Made by a program: the position numbers and the translations under genes. Shown here piece after piece: positions 45,001-57,187 of a stretch of 64,000 nucleotides of DNA (within the stretch, counting starts at the first letter, position 1; each line of letters opens with the position of its first letter). Origin of the DNA: Phorcus lineatus (lineage: Eukaryota; Mollusca; Gastropoda; Trochida; Trochidae); contig OV121082.1 of NCBI GenBank assembly GCA_921293015.1, forward strand, positions 48,876,971 through 48,940,970, given 5' to 3'. The notes below the pieces were generated by a model. That model did not search any database, was not told where the DNA came from, and worked only from the letters and a program-made list of their open reading frames with translations.

Positions 45001-48000
45001 TTAACGGGTAAAAATAAAAATGCAAAGAAGTTGAAAGCCCCAAAAGGCACATCTCCGCATGATGCCCGTTGCACATACCAAGTTTCGTCGAGCTAGGTCT
45101 CACAGTTTTGGAGTTGTGGTCCGGAAACGAAATCCTATGTTACGTTTCCATGGAAACGGGTAAAAATGAAAATGCAAAGAAGTTGAAAACCCCAAAAGGC
45201 ACATCTCCGCATGATGCCTGTTGCACATACCAAGTTTCGTCGAGATAGGTCTCACCATTTTGGAGTTGTGCTCCGGAAACAAAATCCTATGTTACGTTTC
45301 CATGGAAACGGGTAAAAATAAAAATGCAAAGAAGTTGAAAACCCCAAAAGGCACATCTCCGCATGATGCCCGTTTCACATACCAAGTTTCGTCGAGATAG
45401 GTCTCACCGTTTTGGAGTTGTGCTCCGGAAACATTATCGGGACGGACGGACGGACGAACGAACGGACGGACGAACGGACGGACGGACGAACGGACGGACG
45501 GAGACCATTTCAATATCCCCCACCAACTATGTTGGGCAGGGGATAATGAAGTTAAAACCAGTGCACAACAATATGTTAAGGATTAAGTGTCAACTAACAT
45601 GCATGTTTGGACTCCTTAGAATTACTTTTTATAAAAGTCGGTTATGTTTTGATGGATAAAATAATTTAACCTGGGCTGCCTTGATGGCATCATGGTTCAT
45701 CCTCTCTCGGAGCATCTTCTGGTCCACGTTGAACTTGGTCCGCTCCTCGGCCAGCGCACGTCGCTCTTCATTAATCTGGTTCATTGACGATCTCTGTTCC
45801 TCCAGGAACGATGACTGTTCAGGAACAAGATTGTAGGTGTCAAAAATAGGTAAAATATCAAGTATCTCACAGTTTTTATTTGCTTTTGTATCATTTTTCT
45901 TTAAAAGATTATTTGAGAAGATATAATTCCTAAATTTCAAACATGATTTTTAAATGAAATATACTGCACCAGTGTATGGCTAAGGCTGGTAACATGGTAA
46001 ATTGTAAAATCTTTATTTACATCTTGATGACCTCTCTTTTGCCAGAAGCAAAGCAAGATAACAACATAAAGACATTTGCCGTACCCTGGCCCTCTCTATC
46101 ATGTCCCTCTCCCGAGACTGCTGCTCCACCCACACTCTCCTCTCCTCCTCCAGAGACTTCTGCTGGGCCTCCACTCTACCATTCTCCTGTCTCAGCTTCC
46201 ACCGCTCCTGCAACACAGGGAAAATTACATGTCCAATCTATATCAATGGTTCTAAACAGTGCATGGATCCCCCATCGCTTCAAAAACACACAGGGAAATC
46301 ATGTCAAATCTATATCTATAAATGGTTCTTATGGGTATAAAAGAATTAACTCCAATTGCTTTTACACTCAGGGAGAATAAAATCTATATCAATGGTTCCT
46401 ATGAGTGCATCAACCTCATCACTCCTACAAATCAAAGAGAGAATACAAGGTTAACCCTTATCAATGTTTCTTATTATGTTTTTACAAACTTCCATTGCTC
46501 CAGATTAACACAAGAAGAAGCAAGGTTTATCAATCTTCTATTGCAAGGCAATCAGTTAACATCACTAAAGCCAATCTGCCAACCTCATCGAGCATGCGAG
46601 TCTGTTCACGGAGCTGCGTCTCCATACGAGAGATGAGTTCCTCCAGCCTCTTCCTCTCGTTCTCATTGTCAGCCTCCTGTCTGCTCAGTCGCTCCTGGAG
46701 GACTGGCAACACACATAGTCATTTTGGTGCAGGCGGTTTGTAAAAAATTTCAAATGATTTCCATAAAAGATTGTTAAGGGGATCAAGCCCAGCGTCATGT
46801 ATCTTTACATAAGAAAGCAATATCTGAAGTGTCAACGTTCAAATTTAAATATTCAAAAAATTGTTTTCACTATTTCTCAAACATGTTATCAGTGCTTTCT
46901 TCACTACATCCTATTCTATGGATACACATTACTAAGATATTTGAAACATATTGATATTATTTGTACTATTACATCAATCTAAATTCTGCTCAATCTGTGA
47001 AATACGCTGAGTATGGTCCAAATGTTATTAAAAACTTTTGAAAGCATATTATTGAGATTACAGTCCTAATAAGAATAATGTAAACTCCTTACTTCTGAGC
47101 TGTTCATCTTTAGACTTGAGAGAAATCTCCCTATCGTCCAGCCCCTGTCTATGCCAGCTGTCTACCTTGTGTTGCAGCTCACCCAGATCCTTTGCATTGT
47201 TCTGGATCTGTTCAACCACTGCTGTCAAACTCCTGTACATAGAACAATAATTGTTTGTTAATTACAGGAATTGCTGTTATAAATTGACTCATGCCAAGGG
47301 TAGTATGAATCCAAATGCATTAAAAGATTATTAAAAATTTGAGCCTGTTTGTTTATTACCCTTTCACCCTAAAGAAAACAGAAGAAATATGTTTACGAGC
47401 CTCATTTCAGGCCTGTAGGGGTGAAAGGGTTAACTTGACAATTTTAGTGTATCATAATAAAAAGTTCAGGCTTATATATAAGCACTGATAGATAAACATG
47501 TACTTATTCTACACAACGTTACAGGATCAATCAGAAACTTTTGCATTGGCACCTTTCTTATGCAGTAAGTTTCAGTTTACAATGAAAAGTGTAGTCTTTT
47601 CAAATGTAACTTTGTGTCAAATATCGTCAGACCATACCTTGATGTGTCATGAGCATTTGCCACAGCTTCTATTTCCAAATTCTTTGCCTTCTTCATTTGA
47701 GCCACCATTTCTTCTTGTTCTCTTTTCATCTCAGCTATTACTGCCCTGCAATCCAGGCAAAATATTATATTTAATTAAACGAAATCTGCATTTCACCATG
47801 AAATCACATTATTACCTTTGTGATAAAGAAAAACAACCACATGAATCTTCTATGTTAATGAAATATCACTTTTGACAACCTTAATGTTCAATTCACTCAA
47901 AAAACAGATGAATTCATTTTCCCTTCTTGTGGTAGAGTTAAACAAACAATTATCAAGGTTACTCACCGATGTGCTTCCTTGAGTTTCTGCATCTCCTGCC

Positions 48001-51000
48001 CCTTTCTGGTTTCCAGCTCTTCAAGACTGCGGTAGTTCTGGGTGGCCAGGTCGGCTTTTTCTTGTTCCATTTTCCTGACTCGTTCAAGGTGTTCAGCCAT
48101 CAGCTGCTCACTCTCATCTCGTAATCTTAAACCCAAAACAAATACAATTGTTACAGAAAAAGATCATGCTAATAAAGAATATTGTCGACAACAGGGTTAC
48201 AAAATCAAGCCGCCTTAAATAGAAAATTTCAACCTATCAGTAAGCAACAAGTCCGCAACAATAATAGATGCAGATATCCTTGAGAACAACCTTTGAGTTA
48301 ATTAGGAAGAGAACTCAGTGAACTATTTGTGAGATATCATGCTTACAATATGCATGTTCAAATGCTGAAAAGTTCAATACTTTAATGCAACCTAAAAAAT
48401 AAAGTCCTAAAATAGATTTCAATTGAGTACCTTGTCTCTTTCTTCCGATGAGCATCATCAAGAATCTGCATCCTGTTCCTATAACACATATAAACAAATA
48501 AATGAATCAGATCATCTGAACTTATCTTACAACTAAACTTTATATGATACTTGATACAGCCATCCAAAAATTAAGAAATTAACCAAAATTGAGTGAGTCA
48601 AATTCTAAAGTTTGTTGGTTTGGTGTTGAAGAATTGTCTTATTACATACTCTTTAAAACTAAAGATTCGATCCAATGTAATGCAAATGAAAGAACTGTAA
48701 AACCGAAGTGCCTTTGACAGCCTAGTAACTAACCTGTAGGAGCTTTCAATGGCAGCTATCTCCTCGTCGTATCTCCTCTTGGTACTCTCCAGCAGGGACT
48801 CTGCATAGTGCTTCTCTATCTCTAGCTTTCGGATCTAGTAACAGAGTGGCAGGATATATCATCTGGTAATATAAGCTACAGAGTAAATAGTCTGGGAGTG
48901 AAAGAATGATAAAAACTCATATTTGCATAACAACATTGAAACCTATTTCGTATTTGTTACATAAACTTATGTATCTTCATGTAGCCTACTTTACAACAAA
49001 ATTGAAGCCAATCATCTTATTATCAACATTTGTATCATAATTGCTTGCAGAGTTTGTCACAAAGAGCTGAATATCTGTCACTCACCCTTGCATGAGCTTC
49101 ATCCAATGCTGCAGGTACATCGTCCAGTCGGCTGCCGAGGGTTGAGAATGCTGGCTGGGAGGGGAGGGAAGAGCTCAGTGCCGGTATGCTTGGTGTTGAC
49201 TGGAAATGATATAGAATTGTGTGAACTAACTGTGAAATACCTTCTAGCTTACTTTGAAAAAGTGAACTTTTATGGTCATGTTGACTTAACAATGGTTCTC
49301 GAGTAAGACAGACACAGTACTAAGATATCTTTCAAGATTTATCTAAGCCTTGATTGCTTCAGGCTAAAGTCAGATATTTATCATTTTATCAAATACTATT
49401 GTACACTTAGGCTTGTAATACAGTGCAATACAGTTTCCATGGTGGATTTTTGATGGTATGATAAATTCTATATTGCACAGCTGCCTTTTCTTTAGCACTC
49501 TTCTCTTAAGTTTAGAAGAATTAAAGAACATCATGCTTGTGCATTTAGATGGTTTGTATTGACACAAGGATATCATGGAAGGAAGGTAACAATGAGTTCC
49601 GACCAACATTTCTCATGTACTATTAAGATCGATGTTTGTTGATATCCCGACCAATGATATATTCAAATCTCTCATTTCAATAAGATGACAACAGGATATG
49701 CCCAAGTCAGACAACCTTTTAATTCAATTCTACCTGATGTGAGTTATTATACTGAGCCTGTAGATCCTGCATCATCTTCCTCATCTGAGCCTCCTGTTGG
49801 AGCATCTGCTGCTGCTGTGTTTGCTGCTGTTGAAGACTGGGAAAGTCTGGCTGGAGTTGGGGTCGCTGGCTTGGTGCTGCCATGGGCTCCTCCAGGAAGT
49901 CTTGCATTGTCTGACTGTATCCTGGACTCTGTGAACACATAGGGGAATTCTACAATTTATTATATACACAAAAAATAGTGAATTTTGAGTAATCAAATCA
50001 AAATGGAAACACTCAGGGAGCGCTTATTTCTTACACAATTTGGATTAAAAGTAAATATCAGCTTAACACATATCCTGCCAGAATTTGATCTTTCATAATA
50101 GTCTCATCAAAGATTCCTATGGATCATACACCATAATTGAATCATGTACCTGTCACTAATCAAGTTAATCTCATTAGTCCAAGTAATAAATCAACTTGAC
50201 AGCCTGTAGAGTTGAGGGTTCTACCTTTATAGATTCTGCGATGGGTATAACTGACTCTTGTGCCCCTGATGGTCCAGAGTATTGTGTCACATCTCTCTTC
50301 GGCTGATAAACCTGGGACAGTATGGGAGGGTGGCTGGGATCTAGACCAGAGGGACCTGCATCAACTACGTCTTCAGCGTCAATTGACCGATGCCGTGAAA
50401 ATCCCCCTGCCCCTTCTGAAAAAAGAACATTTGCAGGTATATGTCATGAGACTCATCGTTCCCATAATATTCAATTTTTCAATCAGATTTTCATTGAGAA
50501 ATTTCCTTTTCTCACATATTTGTAGAAGTTTGATTTCTGTCACCAATTATTTTGTTTCAAAACATAGAAAGCAGGTCCAGTGAATTGTTACTTTTTTTCA
50601 ATGTATCAAAATGTCTCAAATACATTTAAAATGTTGAAGTCAAGCTTTAACATTCCTATCATTGAATTATTTACCCTAAAAAACAAATAACATGAAAACT
50701 TACTTCTCGCAGATGTGAATCTGTCATTCTTCATAGGATTTGATGCTGGAGTTGGTTTAGTCTGAGTTTCAAAAATGGCAGGTCTGGGAAACAAAATTGA
50801 TCAAACATTGACTCATGTATCCCTTCATCAAGTTTTGAGCAAAGATTAATTAAGTTGTGCTTGAGGACATCATATCATTAACTTCAGTAAACTAAACAAG
50901 TCACTCAGTGGTAAGTTATTCTATATCATCTTACATACCCAGTCTCCCTGGAGGTTGGTGGAGTGAAAATATCTCTGCTTTTGTCCTCCTTATTGAAAGC

Positions 51001-54000
51001 TGATGGATTTCTACCATGGAAGGCAGGAGAATCAGGTTGTTTTCTGAAAAGGAAAGAAAGGATAGGTTATTGAGACCAAAACTACTGAAAAATGATGTGC
51101 CAACCAATACTCAGTGGCCAATACACTGGATTCACATCCTCTACTAAACAGGATAATCAGGGATAGACCCCTGACTTAAAAAGAATGGGCTACAAAAATT
51201 TGGAATCACAGGTAATATTGTTAAATTAAAAAATTAATTCATAAAAATCCTTTTGTACAGCTTTTGTGTACAATAAAATAGAACATTGCTACTCACACTT
51301 GTTAAAATTCAGTTTTTATGTAAGGATAAAAGATATTCTAGTAAACTCACGTAAGGATATCATCCAGATCCACTTCTACTCCGAGACCTAGATAATCATC
51401 CTCCTTTTTGGGGGCAGAGGTAATGGTTTGAGCAGGAGGCTTATCAACAACAACCTCTTTCTTTGCTGGTTCAGTCTTCTCTGTAAGACCTAACCAGTCA
51501 TCTACACTGTTTTTCTTTTGAACTTTGGGGGGTTGAGCTCTACGTCCCATCTGACTTGATGGAGGTGGTGTTCTCTTTGGTCTGAAAAATTCCTCATCAC
51601 TGGATTCTTCTTTCAGTCCGAGCCATTCTGCTGCACTTGACTTAGGTTTTGGTTCAGGAGGTTTTGATTCAGCTGGCTTTTGTTCAACCTTTTCTTTTTT
51701 CGGAGAATCCGGAGTTTTGGTTGGGGCTGGTTTCTCATTCATGAAATCTAGCCAACCCATGTCGTCTGGGGGCTTTTTTGTTTCGCCATCCCTTGATGGC
51801 GGTTGGTCAGTACCGAATAGATCATCATCTTGAAATCTGAAATTTTTGTTTTGAATGTTACTCAGACATAAGGACAGAATTATACAAAGGTTTATAAACA
51901 TGTTCCTGACACAATAGTCTTCAAATTTGATTTTACCCATGTTGAAGTCATTGGATAAATAAATTGTTGCTTGTCTGATCTATCAGCATCCTGACTGCCA
52001 TTTTGAAAATGACAGGAAAAAAAGCGCTGTACTTGAATTAATTTACACCATTATATAAATAAACTATATGTTTGGAAAGAATATCCACACATTTGGAATG
52101 ATCTATGATAAAGCTTATTAACAATGCCTTTTAGTGCTGTAGCAAAGCTTTTCACACTCGCAACGCTGATGAATGGCTTAACTTGTAATTTTTGTCTGAG
52201 TATGCACTCTTATTCATCTAGTTGTCAATCTAAATCAACTAAAATGTTACCCTCAGTAACATGTTTCAATTGGGTTATGCCATAATCATTAACTAAGAAC
52301 ACACATGTATAAACTGGAATGTCCCTTTGAATTCATTAAACAAACCTGACAGATCGACGTGAACCTGGCCTTGACCCTGAAGCTGCCGAAGGCTGGTAAC
52401 TTCCAAACAGGAAGTCCTCTTCTTCAGGTTTTTCCTCACCTGCCAAAGAAAATAACTTAATTTAGACAATTACAACAAATTATTCAAAAAGACTAATGAC
52501 GTGACAGTGAATGTTTTTTTAAACAGAAAGTATGATTTTTGCTACAGGGAAATAACATTTTCCACGGTGAAATATAAAGCAAATCTTTTCATATAAGGAA
52601 GGGAAGATTTTCAGGTTTACCTTTAGTATACTTTGTATCGAGTACAAATGGTTTCTTCTCTTTGGTCTCAAGCTGTTTGTTAGTATCCCCTTTTCCCAAC
52701 AGTCCATCCATAAAAGACTTTGCTGATCTCTGACTGTTTTCAAGATCAGCTGATTTTGGACGTGCTTCTTCGACAGGTTTACTGGACTTATCTTCTAATC
52801 CAAGGAGAAAGTCATCTTCATCACTGAATATTACTTCATCCTTCTTCTTTATAGCTGAAACAGAAGTATGTCCTTTCGTTTGAAATATGACTACTTGTAC
52901 TTGAGATTTTTTTCCCAATAATATTTTCGTTCATTTCAAATCACATGAACAAAGCTTACAATTATTGTAACTTCTTTGAATTTCAATGAAGAATCAAGAA
53001 TAGAGCAAACAATTAATTTCCTACACGAAAAAATGTCAGTTTTATCATGCCAAACTATGTGGTTTCTCTACACTCATCAATTTTACCCTAAACTTCACAG
53101 ACAATACATAGTTAAAACATCTTTATTTCTGTTACAAATTTGGTTGAAAAAACACCTGGTTTAGGTTTGGCAGGTGTTGGTTCAGGTTGAGATTGGGGTT
53201 CCTCTGCATCTGACTTGATACTTCCACTTCTTGTCGGTGGTCTGTCATACAGATTTCTCTTTCTTGGAGATTCTGAAGGTTCACGTTGACAAAACATATT
53301 TTAGCATTCTTATTTGTTGAATACCCTTAAAAACAGCAATTTCTTCCTCCTATTGTAAATGCAAAATTCATATACAATTATTTTATTTATATATGTTCTA
53401 CTCTTTAAATCCCATTATCTTCATCTACATAACTATTTCTTTCCAATTTGATATTCTCATGTCTCATCCCTGTCTCCATAGCACAGTGCAACTTTGTCCT
53501 TGTATCATTTATTACTTCCTTTTGCTGTTGGTACTTTTGCCAGCTAGAGTTCAAGCCCAGGGTTCTGTTGAAATCTTTTGCAGATCTCATAATTATGATC
53601 AAATCCTATCCATAAAATGCCCATATCCTGTCACATGCCCTCTAATAGTGCTTGTAATGCCGGTATCACTTGTTCAGTGTGTGAGAAGCCTCCATTATGG
53701 AAAGAAGTCTCTTTCCTGACTGTAGACTTAATGTAAGTAGTACACAGAAACACAAACATTAGTGTTGAATTCACTATTGCTTCATTATTTTTCTATACTG
53801 AACATGCATTTTCAATATTCTTTTAATGAAAATTGTCATTGTCTCTTGTTATATATATATAACTGTGTGCAATGTTGCTAGATAACTTTCATGTGAAAGT
53901 CATAGTAGATAAATATTGTTGCAAGTGCTTTATCAATGCATTGAACCTTGTATTAAAGTTAAATATTATGAATATAAGCAATGCAAGCTATTTTTCGATT

Positions 54001-57000
54001 TCATTCTAGTTTGTCAAACATCATGGAATCAAAGCTTCTAACGTGCAACAAGATACAAATATTGTCAAAATGTATTACCTATAAAAAAGAATAAATCCCT
54101 GTGGATGCGAGTGATGAACTTTTGTATTACTTGCGTCTAAACCTTTTAATCAATTAGATAAATATCAAGAAAGATTGCCATTTGAACACTGTTAATGTAC
54201 AGTCACCACTGACTACTATTAGTAAAAGTGCCAATAATGGTGGACATTTAGATTGCATCCTCATTATTATGTAAGCATTTCTATTCCTTCATTTCAACTC
54301 ACGAGGTTCTTTGACTGAAGCAGCTGGTTCAGCCTGTACAGGCGCTGGTGCTTGTGCTGGTGCAGGTGCTGGAGTCTCTTCGTTTGATTTCTGTTGCTTC
54401 AGCGCTGATTTCCTTGGTGTTCTCTTTTGACTCTGTGACTCATCATCCGATAGACCAAGCCCTGCTAGAGGATCGTCTTCATCAAACTCTGGAAGGAATA
54501 GTTGACTATTAATTGATAAGCATGTATGATTTTGAAATAGAAAATCATATCTATTGTTTAAGGCGGGCTCAAGAATCATGATTTTAAACCATTTCTTGAC
54601 ACTCATTCAATCTAGCAGGTCAAGAACTTAACACTTTTACAGTTATTAAATACAACTTTTATGTTATGCTTACCTCCAAAATCAAATTTGCTTTTAGCTT
54701 TTGGTGTTGTCCTTGGACGATCTGTCTCAGTTTTTACCTGTCCTGGTTTGAGACTTTCACTGGCTTTATAAAGGTCTACAAAAGAACATAAAATGAATGA
54801 CAACAAAAAAGAAAGGCAGATGAATGGAATGGCTCAGCCAACAATCATGATAAAAGACCACTCAGTTTTGAAAGAGAGCATCTCTTTGTAGCAGTTGCTT
54901 CACGATAAGGATTTCCCTCAAGATGAACATTGACTTAAAATTAACTCATTAAATTGCGAAAAAATTGCATCTTACTAAAATCCAAGAGAGAGGGAGGGAG
55001 AAAATAATATTGTTGCATAAAATTTACACACAAAAAAATTTTTGAAGACAAAGATAAGAGGTTCTTCTAGGCTATTTACCTGTCATTTTGCCAGGAGCGG
55101 TACCCGGTTTAGGTACAATTTGCTGGCGTGGCGAGGTGGGTTTGGAAGGGGTTCTCCTCATCTTGTTACCCCGAGGACTTGTAGGACTCTCACTCCGAGT
55201 TGGGGAGGCAACTCGCTGTGGAGAGCCAGGCTTGTTCCCACTAGTTCGTGGGGTATTGCTGTTGGAACGAGGGGTGCGGGGAGTGCGACGTGGGGTTGAC
55301 TGTTTTCCAGATCGCCCACTCCCGCTCTTTATGCTGCCTTTCTTCTTAGGAAGCTGACCACCGAACAGGTCGGCATCCATGTCATCTAGACCCTGTTGAT
55401 CACAAATTATAAAATTTTTAAAGGAATGATTTTAAACTTCTTCTCAATCCTAATTGGTACCATACGTTACACTCTTTGATAGTTAATGTCTCTCATAAAG
55501 AGAAAATTTAGATTAAGGTAAAATACATTTAGGCAATGTTAAACACTTCTTAAGAGTTTATTCCGATGTTTCAAACAGTATATCCATAGCCAACCAACTA
55601 AACATGACAAGACAAAAGCTGTTACCCCAAGATCTCTGGCCATCTTTCCTGCATCAGCATCAGACACCTCGGAGTCTGCATCATCTCCTGCCTGGGCTGC
55701 CAGGTTACTGTAGAAGTTATCATCTAGACCACTGTAGAACATAACTTACACTTTATGCATTTGACTTTTAAATTTCACTCTTCTATTCTATTTTGCTCTT
55801 GCAATTTGTCATTAAGTTGTCACCCATAAGATAAAACATAAAACACATATTTTCTTCATTACTTCATTCTTAACTAAGACATTATCATAAACTAATAACA
55901 ACATTTACATAAATACTATAGTTTATTGTACACATGCAACAAAATTACTCTTATAAGAAGAGCCATTTTGAAAAGTTGATACCATCCTGCTACATCAACG
56001 TATTAGTATCTGTGTATAGCTCCTCCAAATACCAACATCCTTTGTGCCTAAACCCTTGTAAAGCTGATGGCAGGTTACTCAACGCTATTTATAGCCTTCA
56101 ACATGTCAGCCAATGAAAACAAAACATTTCTAATTCAATGCACAATGTCTAGAACAGTCTCTCGTGTAAGAGGTATAGAATGCTGCCCGAGAGCTTGGAA
56201 TTGAGAAAACAAGGCCTATGTGATGGCTTGAAAATAAAACGATCTTGTTACTGTGCAACAATATATCTGGGTTATTTGAAGGAGCTAAATGCGGATAAAA
56301 TATGCTGATACAGGAGGAAGAGTGGATACATTCATGCTTGCCAATATAATCTAAGTTTTTCCTTCATTAAGTTAAAATACCTTTTAGATAATACATTCCT
56401 AACACTATCCCAGACTGAGAATCCTTGGTTAATTTTCTGCAAATCATGGCCTACATGAACAAGTGCAAAGTGTGTGTAAATTAATAATAAAAAAACTATG
56501 TATACAAGTCATTGGTGGTGAACTAACCTTTTTCCTCCTCTCTTTCCAACAGCCTGAAGTGTAAAAACATTAAGAATTGAATTAAACAAAAAAGCAAAAA
56601 TTATATCTTGGATGATATAAAAAATAAAATCATTTTACATTTTATCATTTACTCTTTTGAAGTATTAAATTTAAAAAAGGTTAAAATATAGAAATAGAGT
56701 TCTTAATATCAAATCATGAAGCGTTTGATAAATCTAGCACCCACTTACCTTTTGAGGAGTTTTTTTCTTCTGTGCAGGTGGTCCTATTCCAAGAGAAACA
56801 ATCATATATATATTAAAATCATTTCATTTATTAATATTAGTTAACACATTCAAAACATCAAAGAAAGGCAGATAACACCGAATTGAGTTTGAAATTCAAT
56901 TGATGTACCCTGATTACTTGCCTGGATGAAAATAAATCTAAGGTTTGTATAGTATATCAACCTAAAATCTGTCTGACAGTCTTCCTGGTAGTGAATGTCC

Positions 57001-57187
57001 AGGCTGGAACCTGTCTTAGATGTATCATTTATTTGGCATTTCAACTACCAAAAATCACTATTCATGAATCAATCTGCCCAGTTTTTAAACTTATATCTAA
57101 CACTTCCATCTATTTTTTTCAAAATTTTATATATAAGAAATTGGTATTACCTTCAGCCAGGAGATCGTCTAGATCAAAGTCATCCAT
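42030..57187 (-). CDS. FBF1: Fas-binding factor 1 (FBF1), centriolar distal-appendage / ciliary transition-fibre protein
   Basis: FBF1 sits at transition fibres at the ciliary base and gates entry of ciliary cargo. Exons: 57187-57151, 56783-56749, 56553-56528, 55731-55626, 55392-55080, 54775-54674, 54488-54303, 53272-53156, 52854-52621, 52439-52346, 51836-51351, 51043-50939, 50783-50704, 50415-50225, 49928-49734, 49199-49086, 48834-48734, 48478-48431, 48125-47967, 47745-47638, 47232-47093, 46702-46584, 46207-46085, 45814-45671, 44530-44312, 43764-43627, 43095-42978, 42683-42493, 42113-42030. The 4113 nt give 1370 residues, longer than human (about 1130). The N-terminal half is acidic and disordered, with DDPLAGLGLSDDE, EDFLFGSYQP, AAEWLGLKEE and VDDWLGLTEK. 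From roughly residue 800 a long coiled coil runs to about 1280. The end, DKEYLEEESMFLESLK, matches the family's C terminus. The acceptor of exon 53272-53156 (CTTCAG) has a poor pyrimidine tract and is the weakest junction. Upstream non-coding exons are possible. Confidence 0.93.
44755..45546 (+). mobile_element. pearl-like composite element C in FBF1 intron
   Basis: The left end has ATATCCCCCGCC (44757 on). Four core units of about 130-150 bp follow (GGTAAAAATAAAAATGCAA near 44878, 45007, 45160 and 45312), then a long (ACGG/ACGA)n run at about 45440-45500. The right end is a hairpin at 45514-45544 (ATCCCCCACCAAC and GTTGGGCAGGGGAT). Three units include GTTTCCATGGAAAC; the second lacks that segment. 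It shares its end structure with element A but not its core sequence. Confidence 0.75.
45440..45502. repeat. (ACGG/ACGA)n microsatellite
   Basis: About fifteen tetranucleotide units, mostly GGAC with interspersed GAAC, lie between the core array and the right-hand hairpin of element C. Confidence 0.9.
46208..46505. repeat. ~76-bp degenerate tandem repeat abutting an FBF1 splice acceptor
   Basis: Four imperfect units begin near 46214, 46291, 46369 and 46438. Each holds CAGGGAAAAT, then AATCTATATCAATGGTTC and a variable tail. The first unit begins right at the acceptor of the exon 46207-46085. Confidence 0.6.
47356..47433. mobile_element. piggyBac-like mini-MITE in FBF1 intron
   Basis: TTA plus CCCTTTCACCC (47359 on) on the left faces GGGTGAAAGGG plus TTAA (47430-47433) on the right: 11-bp perfect inverted ends around about 50 bases. 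The right side keeps a full TTAA; the left reads TTAC, as if the last A was lost. The end sequence and TTAA target fit a piggyBac-derived MITE. Confidence 0.5.

Noticed and set aside
45363-45659. 98-codon frame with TDERTDGRTDGRTNGRT repeats
   Set aside because: It is the translation of the (ACGG)n microsatellite of element C and its flank.
49685-49942. Plus-strand 85-codon Ala/Ser-rich frame
   Set aside because: Antisense shadow of the Gln-rich FBF1 exon 49928-49734.
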